Source of the DNA: Chelydra serpentina
Taxonomy: Eukaryota > Chordata > Testudines > Chelydridae
Length of the DNA stretch: 64,000 nucleotides
Direction: 5' to 3'
Assembly (NCBI GenBank): GCA_037349315.1
Contig: JBAIAC010000004.1
Span: 28,213,001-28,277,000 of the forward strand
In this document: positions 56,305 through 64,000 of the stretch, piece after piece
Numbering within the stretch: the stretch's first letter is position 1
Layout: each line of letters begins with the position of its first letter
Translations under genes and position numbers: made by a program
Notes under the pieces: model-generated
Told to the model about the DNA's origin: nothing
The model's input: the letters and a program-made list of their open reading frames with translations, nothing else
Database searches by the model: none

Positions 56305-59300
56305 CTGCAAAGGAACACATGCTTTTATTAGAATTAGCAAGGGTAACATATTAACTTACTTTATCTTACAAGATTAGATGTTGAAGGCCTTGACTTAGTT
56401 ATCTTTAAAAGACTGTCTGCATGTTTTACAACTCGTTAACAGATGAGGCTAACATGCCATATCAGTTGGATTGATTTAGCAGTCCTTTACATTGCTCTCT
56501 AATAGACTGCACAAAGTTTGGCCAGTGACAGGATATAAAAAAATAAAATAAAAAAATCATCACTCAGAAATCTAACCTTGACTACGTTACAGATCTATAC
56601 AAGAACATGTGGCAATAGTACTCAAACTTTTGACACAATACTTCAGAGCAAACAAACTGCCAGAATAAAGAGAAATACTGAACTCAAAGGAAATTCTAGC
56701 AGGATACTAGACATAAGATTGACACGGCTGCACATTGGAGATGGTTCTCAACTCCATTTCCCTCAACATTGAATTTGATTATATAATGTTTGCTAAGGGC
56801 CTTGAAGATTAGAAATGCTCTGGAAGTGGCAAGATTCTTACAAAAAAAGCTATTACCCACACATACAGCAACCAGAGTGATTTACGAACTTGTACTAGAA
56901 AAACTATGCCTCCACTCTTTGAGGAAGAGATGACCTAATTGAGCTGTGTCCAATTCAGATGAGACTAGAGGATACAAGGCCTACAAGGCACAAACTAAAG
57001 CTAAGGAAGAGCCAGGCCCCCAAAAGAATTAATGTCAAGTTCCTTTGTACAAAATATATTTACTGCATAATAAGCAGTGTATTCCCCTCTTCCCCTCCCC
57101 CACCAAAACGAGAACTAAACTAAGATTTAAAGAAAACATATGGGTCTCAATCCAGCTTCCACTGACTTACATGGTAGTCTTTCCACTGATTTTAATAGGA
57201 GCTGGATCAAATCCAAGATGGGTACGACCAAATGCTAACACAGTAAGAGATGAGTGAACTACATGGTCATCATCCACTCCTGTAACTTTCTGCACTCTTA
57301 TTACTATCAGTGTCAATAAAGTGCCTGGGATTTTGTGTGTGCATGTTACAATAGTACATCCCATTGACTGAAATTAATTAGCAGCTTAATCTTCATAAGA
57401 ATGAGTAAGTTTTGATTTACTGGTTCAATAATAGTCAACTAATAGCCCCCTTAAATCACTAACCTTGGGAAAACAGTTTTAGCCTGTTACATCAGTTCAT
57501 ATATGCCAGGTGATGAAGATTTGCATGCGATTGCATAACTATGAACTATTGTATGCAAACAACCATGAAGTTCTGAAATAAACAGATGCTCTATATCAAA
57601 ATGTGTAGATAACTTTCATTGCCAGATGCCAACCAAGTCTGAATGCGCGGAGAAAGGTCAATCAGTCTTTGGTCTACAGGTCTGCATTATTCCTTCCACT
57701 TCAAGTAAAATGAGAGAAGATGCTTTCCAACAACAGCATAAATACCTTCCCCATATGCTTGTGGACCCCTCAAACTTATTATTTATCAAATGGCTCATAT
57801 CCAGTCAACTACTTTCCTTCCAAAAGCATTAGTTCTTATTCTCGCAAGTACATGATTGATTTCAAAAAAAGATATGCAATTACCCATTATTAGTGGTTGC
57901 TTTTAAAAAAAAAATGACCATCTGCACCAGTATTATATTTGCACTCAAAATATTTTGTTCACCTAACTATCAAGTCTCAGATGCCCTCAACAATGCCATC
58001 AAAGAGGTGTTTGAGAAATACACTAATTTTGTAAATGAATATGTGCACCGTTCTGAGATTACTTTAAACACTAGTCTTTGCAACAGATTACGGCATAGGG
58101 AAGTAAAAACACTAGAGGTTCATATTATTGTTATATTTCTGGGGAAAAAAATCCCACCTACGTTGATTTTTCAGACGATAAGAAATAATGTCAGTACAAA
58201 TTATTCAGGAAAGAAGTTAAAACGAGAGCTTGATGATTTAGGGATTACATGGGAGTTATGTTCATTACTTTGGCAGAGAAGTGTCTAGAGCTGAGGAAAG
58301 AATCTGAGCTGTTCACGAGAAAGCCAGTTGTAGGGAGACAGTTAAACAATTTACACCCAGTAAATTGCAGTAAAGTCCCAGGATAATTTACAATACTTAT
58401 CAACCAAATTTGTTAATCCTGTGGAAAACAGAAGGGGTCAATACTTTATTTGTTTAATGGGCTATGGGCACATGCAAGTTGTTTAAGTTAAATTTGTAAG
58501 AAAATACAATAAGAGAACTGAGCACTGAAACACCATTAAGTGGAAAGATAGCAAGTATTGAAATTTTTGACAATGAAAACAAACACATTTCCCAAAGTAA
58601 TACTAAGTCCACTGTTAGAATTGTATTTGATTTGTTCTGTTTTGAAGTTATTTTAAAATCCTAATTTTGGGATAATCTTTATCTCAGAAGGGATAATTGG
58701 GATGGGGTAGCTCTCCAGAGTCAGAGAATTAGTGATAATTCAAGCTTCTATTGATAACTAGGCTAATGCCTCCTAAAGGGTTGCCATGGGTCAGAGGATG
58801 AGCATAGTTCCTATAAAACGTGCTCCAAATGGTCAGAGTAATAGCACCTAGGTGACAATCACACTCCTGCCACACACTTGCTTTCTCATGGCAGAGGTGT
58901 CCCAAACAGGGAGTGAGGATGTGAAAGCTGAGTGCCTGGTGCCTTGCGCCTTAAAACCAGGCTGCTCAGTGGCCCTTTTGCCATGACAGGAGAAGAAAAA
59001 TTCCAATTTAAACTCTCTCAAGATGGGAGACAAGTTTTTAGAGTCTGGGACAGCATCAATACTTTTATGGAGCCCTGGAGAGACAAGCGGAAATTGCAAT
59101 ACACTCCTGAGGACCAACTGGCTGGTGTAATACCCCATGAAAGGAAGGGCAGCATCTTTATGATAAACTAGCTTTGAGGATCCATCATTTTTCGGATGGC
59201 AGGATCTACATGCTCCCCTTAAAAAATTGTGACCAAATGACACACTGGTTAAGTTGTATAAAGCACATTAAAACTAAGTGCTAAACCATGTGACTCCAGA

Positions 59301-61730
59301 CACAGCACGTGTACGTATATGTGTGTACACACAACAAACCTTGGATTAACTGTATATATAAACGTGTTCATGAAATGTATCTTCCATTGAAACACACCTA
59401 GTGAAAGCAGTTTACCTGATATAAGTAAAGCTATTGGAGCAGAATGATTTAATTCTGAATCCTGGCAAGCTGATCAATTTACCAACCTAAAGTGAGTTAC
59501 CAAGTCCCAGCAGAGGGACCCAGAAACTACATGGAAGCTAGCAACTCTATAAAGAATGAGTTTCAAATAGAAAAAAAGTGCCTAAAATGCTCTCTCCTCC
59601 CCTCCAAAAAGCTTTTGCAATATAGGATTAACAACTGTGTTTTAGTTGATATTAAGTGCTTAGTTACTTAACTAACATTCATCCTGCTTCAATAGATTTT
59701 CAACTACAGGCAAATTGAGAAGTAAAATTACTAAAATTCTAATTTGTAAGTCATCAAAATGGCTTCACATTAAACTGGATATTTCCAGTGTTTCTTTGGC
59801 ATCTTCCTCCCCAATAACATGGCAAAAGCTACAGAAAAATCTGAACTCTATTTGCCAACATCAGAAATGTGGCAATATGTATTAGCCTGTGCAAAAGAAT
59901 GTGGAGACAGATTACAAGGAGAACTAGTCAAATAATTTTAGCCTGAGCTGTTTTCTGTTGGGAAAACAAAAACAAAAAACAGTTCTCAATCTAAACTTGA
60001 GGGAATATGTTGATTTTGACAAAAAATTTCTATGGAAAGAAGTCAAAACAATTTTGTTTTGACGGTATTTTGATTCAACTCTACACATTAAATATGTGTA
60101 TATTTATGCATTGAATATGTATACATTTAATATAACATTAAACATCAAAGACAAAATGAAATATTGTAATAGTCCCAAACCAAAAAATCTGGGAATTTGT
60201 GTTTTACAGGAAATTTCAGCATTTCAGTCTGAATTGGAATGAAAACATTTAGAAGTGTCAGAACTTCCCATGAAGTAAAATTCCAGTTCCTGACCATCTC
60301 TAATTACAAACAATGAACTCTATTTCAATCTCAAATTGATGGAATAACAGAGGATTTTGGAGCATAAGAGTTTTCACTAGTTTATTAATAGGAGAGACAA
60401 CTATCTGCTAACCAGCTCATCTATAATCCCTCTAATTAGAAACCAAGGCTATCGCTTATACCAGTATTATGATGGATGGAAAAATCTTGTAGCCTTCCCA
60501 ATATAATTTCAGGCAGTCAAGCACCATACATCAGTAGCTGAGATGTCAAAATTCTTAATCTCATCAATTTGCATCCTAGAAAATAGTTTACAGCCTAGCT
60601 CATCTTCATGAAGACAAAATCTTTGGTGAACATCTTTTCAAGAGACCCACTGAAGAATAACTGTGCATCATATAAACAAATGAAAGATAGGCTGTTTGGT
60701 TCTTTGTATGCAGTGTAGTTGTAGCTGTGTCAATCCCAGGATATTTGAGAAACAAGGTGGTTGAGGTAGTCATTAACATCCTGAACACAAGTAACCACAG
60801 AAAACTGTTCAGTCCCTGGCAATTGGATATATAAAGCACCATGCTGCATAGCAGGGTAAAAACAAAACCAAGTATCATCATACGGTTAGAAATAGATTAC
60901 TTTTTGGTTTGTATTTTCCACTCCACAACCATCTCAGGGTCTCGTTATATGGAGACCTGTGCATCTCTCCCCCGCACCCCAGGGGAGATGGCTCTTGAAA
61001 GTGTTTCTTTAGGTTGCTTAGCACTTTGAGGTTCCTAGCTTACCTATGAAGCAGGCATTATTCACACACTTCCTTCACAAGCAAAGCATCCAAGCTTGTT
61101 GTCGATTACCAGCAGTAAAAAGGGAGGATAGAAAGATCGGTGTCATGGAGACAGAGGTTAGGCACAGCTGACATTTATCTTCCCACATTGGACTTTTGAG
61201 TAAAGGGTACAGCAATCAAAAACCCAGCTCGTTCAAAGTTAGTGCTCATTAACATATCAATAGCTCAGGACTGTCAAGGTCAGGTTCCTTTTCCTAGGCG
61301 TATTATCCTCAGAAAAACATAGCTGCTTACAGAAAACTATGATCAAGGCCTTCCAATATATGCTGATCTGATACTGTACATAACTTTGGCATAACACAGT
61401 GAAATTACACACTGGACCATACTAATATTTGCTACTGCATCTTTCCTTGGAACCACGCTTATGGAATCAAAGATTGGCTCCACCTCCTTCAGAGAGGCAT
61501 GCAATGGTGAGCATTCTGAGTATGTTCAAGAGGCTCACTGCAGCCTTAAAAGGGGAGCCTGTGTAACTTATCTCCCTCTCCCCACATTGTTTTGACCAGG
61601 GAGGGAGGATTCATGCTACAGACTGTACTCAAAAGGATGGCTTCCATGATGCAAGATTTTAAGTAACAGACTGCTGCATCAGTAACATTAATATATGACT
61701 TTTAAAACTACATTGCTGTTGAGTTCTTAA
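56305..61730. other. SESN3 intron 1, mostly unique
   Basis: AT-rich intronic sequence. Short CA/TG microsatellite near 59,310-59,335. Two ORFs of 131 codons (57,893-58,288 plus; 59,243-58,848 minus) show no family features. No first exon was found. Confidence 0.5.
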
Positions 61731-61734
61731 GAGG

Positions 61735-61910
61735 AGATGGAACTGGTAAAGAGGAATTCCTGGGTTCTAATCTTAGTTCTGACATTAGCTGTGGGGGGCT
61801 TCAGCAAGTACTTATTTCCCTCTATAAAACAGGGGTAATCGCTAGCAGGATTTTTTAGGAAGAGTACTTAAGAGTTTTAGAGCAATTAATCATTAGGTAT
61901 TAAGGTATAA
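61735..61910 (+). repeat. MIR SINE
   Basis: TTCCTGGGTTCTAATCTTAG (tRNA-related B-box end), GACATTAGCTGTGGG, TATTTCCCTCTATAAAACAG and GGGGTAAT follow the MIR core and CTCAGTTTCC-to-AATGGGG order, diverged. Confidence 0.65.
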
Positions 61911-62643
61911 AATAGTTTCATTCTGCAGGTTACACCACATAATCAGAGGTTCCTTCGTGCTTGCTAAATAATCTAGCGTGCACATTGCCAAACAAGATAG
62001 ATCCAAAGACTGTCTGGCATGTAGTTTCAAAATTTATTTTTAGTAACTACAACAGGGAGGGTATCTGCTGTCAGATGCCAAGCGTTGAGTAGACAGTGGA
62101 GTATGGCAACTGTTTCCAACAATTGTATTGACCAGACTGACAAAGTAAAGGGGGACGGGATTGCAGGAGGCACAGCATCATTCTGAAGCTTTATACTGCC
62201 CAAGGGACCTCCCGCTTATGTCAAAAGTATTCCATAGTGGCCAGTTCTTCCAGCTCTGTGGCCCCATGGACTGGTGTAAGAGGCCAGAACAGCAGAGAGG
62301 ATCTGGCCCACCAACTCATCTCCACCACAAACTCCTCTGTCCTTCCTACACATTACCAACCACAATGTAATCATCCATATATTAAATAGCACCGGTCTGA
62401 ACACAGATCTCTCCCTCGCTCACAAAGCACCCCACAATTAAGCTTTCCTCACTCTGAGGAGCAGCTTTACACTATGACTTTTGCTTGTGAGGAACTTTAT
62501 GAAAGATTCGTGAACATGTGTCTACTTACTAAAATTGTAAGTTTTTCAAAGAAAAAACCAAAAAGGTGACCTAGTAAAGTCCCCTCTCCCTCATCTGTCC
62601 CTGAAAAGATGCATTGGTCTGAGGGTATCAAGTTATACTCTAA

Positions 62644-62949
62644 GGGCTGGTCCACACTAGGGGGGGGGGGGGCGGGGAATCGATCTAAGATACGCAACTT
62701 CAGCTACGTGAATAACGTAGCTGAAGTCGAATATCTTAGATCGATTTTAAAAGGTACTTACCGCTGGTCCACACGGCAGCAGGCAGGCTCCCCCATCGAC
62801 TCCGCTTACTCCTCGTGCGGACCTGGAGTTCCGGAGTCGACGGGGAGCGGTTCTGGGATCAATTTATCGCGTCTAGATGAGACACGATCAATGTTCTGGG
62901 ATCGATTTATCGCTACCCGCCGAATCGGGCGGGTAGTGTGGATATAGCC
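62644..62949 (-). mobile_element. Harbinger-type miniature element, copy C
   Basis: 306 bp from GGGCTGGTCCACACTAG to AGTGTGGATATAGCC with TAA on both sides (62,641-62,643 and 62,950-62,952). Opposite in orientation to copies A and B: hairpin at 62,696-62,730, GGTACTTACCGC at 62,753-62,764, and two ATCGATTTATCGC-like blocks at the right. Confidence 0.88.
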
Positions 62950-62952
62950 TAA

Positions 62953-64000
62953 GATGCATACATTTGCCTACTACTTAAGTAATGCTTATCCATCTAATTC
63001 CTAGGATCTCCCTTGGCACTTTAAGACAGTATCATAGAACCTCAATTTTACGAACCACCAGTTATATGAAGCATTTTCCCTCCATGGGCAGGAACGGGGT
63101 GGGGTGGGGTGGGGTGGGGTGGTGGTGCATAACAAAAGTGATATCAATTAAGAACAAGTCAATATCTCTTCACATTCAGAGGTCTTCAGTGCACTGGAAA
63201 TCACGTTGCAGTACTTTGAAGGACAATAAAACGATGCGGTGCATCATAATGCAAGCAATTTATGCACTGCATCTTCTGTCATTTTGAGATGTTAGATTTT
63301 ATGAATTGTGATTTTATGAACTACTCAGTTCCCAATTACTTTGTAAAGCAGGTGCCCTATTGTATATTAGAAACCTCATTAATAGCTTTCCAGTCTTCAG
63401 GAGATAGCTGCTGTTTAAAAATATACAAAATTTGCTGATCTCCACTATTTCACACTCACTTTATATCCTTCAGAAAACACCAGATAAATACCATCCTACC
63501 ACCACTTTACTGCACTTGAGTTTCTGTTGCTTTGTAACTTCTTAACAAAGTTCAGTCTCTGTCAAGGCCATACTCTGATCTAACATAAGAAGTGCCTCTG
63601 AAACAGGAAATTCCCCATAATCATCTACTGTATAGGACATGGACAATTCATATAATTCTCTACTAGTTCACCACTCTCTAGTTTCCCCCTTGCATAGCTA
63701 GCTTATTTCAAGCGAATTATTTTGTGTACTCTGTTTTTGCCTCTGTTCTTTGCATATACTTATTTTTTATTTCCAATTTCACCCCCTAACTGACACTACC
63801 TGTGTTCCAGTCTTGGTATGTTTAAGGTTTTCCAGTTTAAGAATGCTTTTAACCTTAAATCCATGTATTTCTTTACTTAACCAGGCACATTTTATTTGTT
63901 TTCCCAACAGCATCCAAACTATATGTACTTCTAGTGCAGTTTTCTTAAATAAACTGTAAGAAGCTGATTCTACAGTTCATATGTATTTTTAAACTTTGCC
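62953..64000. other. SESN3 intron 1, right edge
   Basis: Contains a (GGGGT)n run at about 63,097-63,121. CCTCAATTTTACGAACCACC near 63,041 and TTTTATGAACTACTCAG near 63,311 hint at an old Tigger-like unit, not resolved. No exon seen. Confidence 0.4.

Noticed and set aside
57893..58288. 131-codon plus-strand ORF in SESN3 intron 1
   Set aside because: No recognisable domain, AT-rich codon use like the surrounding intron, and length compatible with chance.
56305..64000. First exon and promoter of SESN3
   Set aside because: No CpG-rich stretch or codons for the expected N-terminus with a fitting donor were found; it is presumed to lie beyond the window.
1..64000. CRISPR arrays, operons or phage-like modules
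   Set aside because: No regularly spaced direct repeats or prokaryotic gene arrangement; all tandem structure is transposon-internal or microsatellite.

Overview
The window is nuclear DNA from a reptile, almost certainly a cryptodiran (hidden-necked) turtle. Three things support this. CR1 LINEs occur throughout, both as coding fragments and as 3' ends with the ATTCTATGA tail. There is a Cry-I type SINE (tRNA-derived head joined to a CR1 tail) at 46,934-47,107. There are also PIF/Harbinger and hAT miniature elements, a DIRS-like retroelement and solo LTRs. The bases show no bacterial, phage or CRISPR features.

One protein-coding gene can be read: sestrin 3 (SESN3) on the minus strand. Nine coding exons (numbered 2 to 10) run from 56,304 down to the stop codon at 27,406. 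All have AG acceptors and GT donors, their phases agree, and together they encode 457 residues. The first coding exon (about 25 N-terminal residues in the family) and the promoter lie beyond 64,000. Residues equivalent to the SESN2 peroxidase-like site, leucine pocket and GATOR2-contact site are all present. Below the stop codon, about 10 kb of AT-rich, ORF-poor sequence ends at a good minus-strand AATAAA (17,198-17,193). I read this as a very long 3'UTR. It contains a tRNA-type SINE and a large inverted hAT duplication that would fold into a hairpin with arms of about 550 bp in the transcript.

Layout. 1-17,160: gene-free flank with a CR1 reverse-transcriptase fragment, a hAT miniature element, a solo LTR with 5-bp duplications, a CR1 3' end, and a CR1 copy with ORF1 and endonuclease split by a Harbinger miniature element. 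It also has a second hAT element, an old CR1 and two more Harbinger copies. 17,170-27,405: inferred 3'UTR. 27,406-56,304: SESN3 exons and introns, the introns filled with transposons (DIRS-like element with a nested hAT element, LTRs holding a Tigger-like insertion, a 3.8-kb Harbinger element with a CR1 nested in it, SINEs, a 162-bp near-perfect palindrome). 56,305-64,000: SESN3 intron 1 with a MIR and a Harbinger copy.

I found no undescribed multi-gene system. The most notable observations are the hairpin-forming transposon in the SESN3 3'UTR, a Harbinger miniature element 24 bp from an exon donor site, the 162-bp palindrome, a Harbinger family carrying a constant hairpin plus a donor-like GTAAGTAC, and a Tigger-like element filled with self-complementary repeats.
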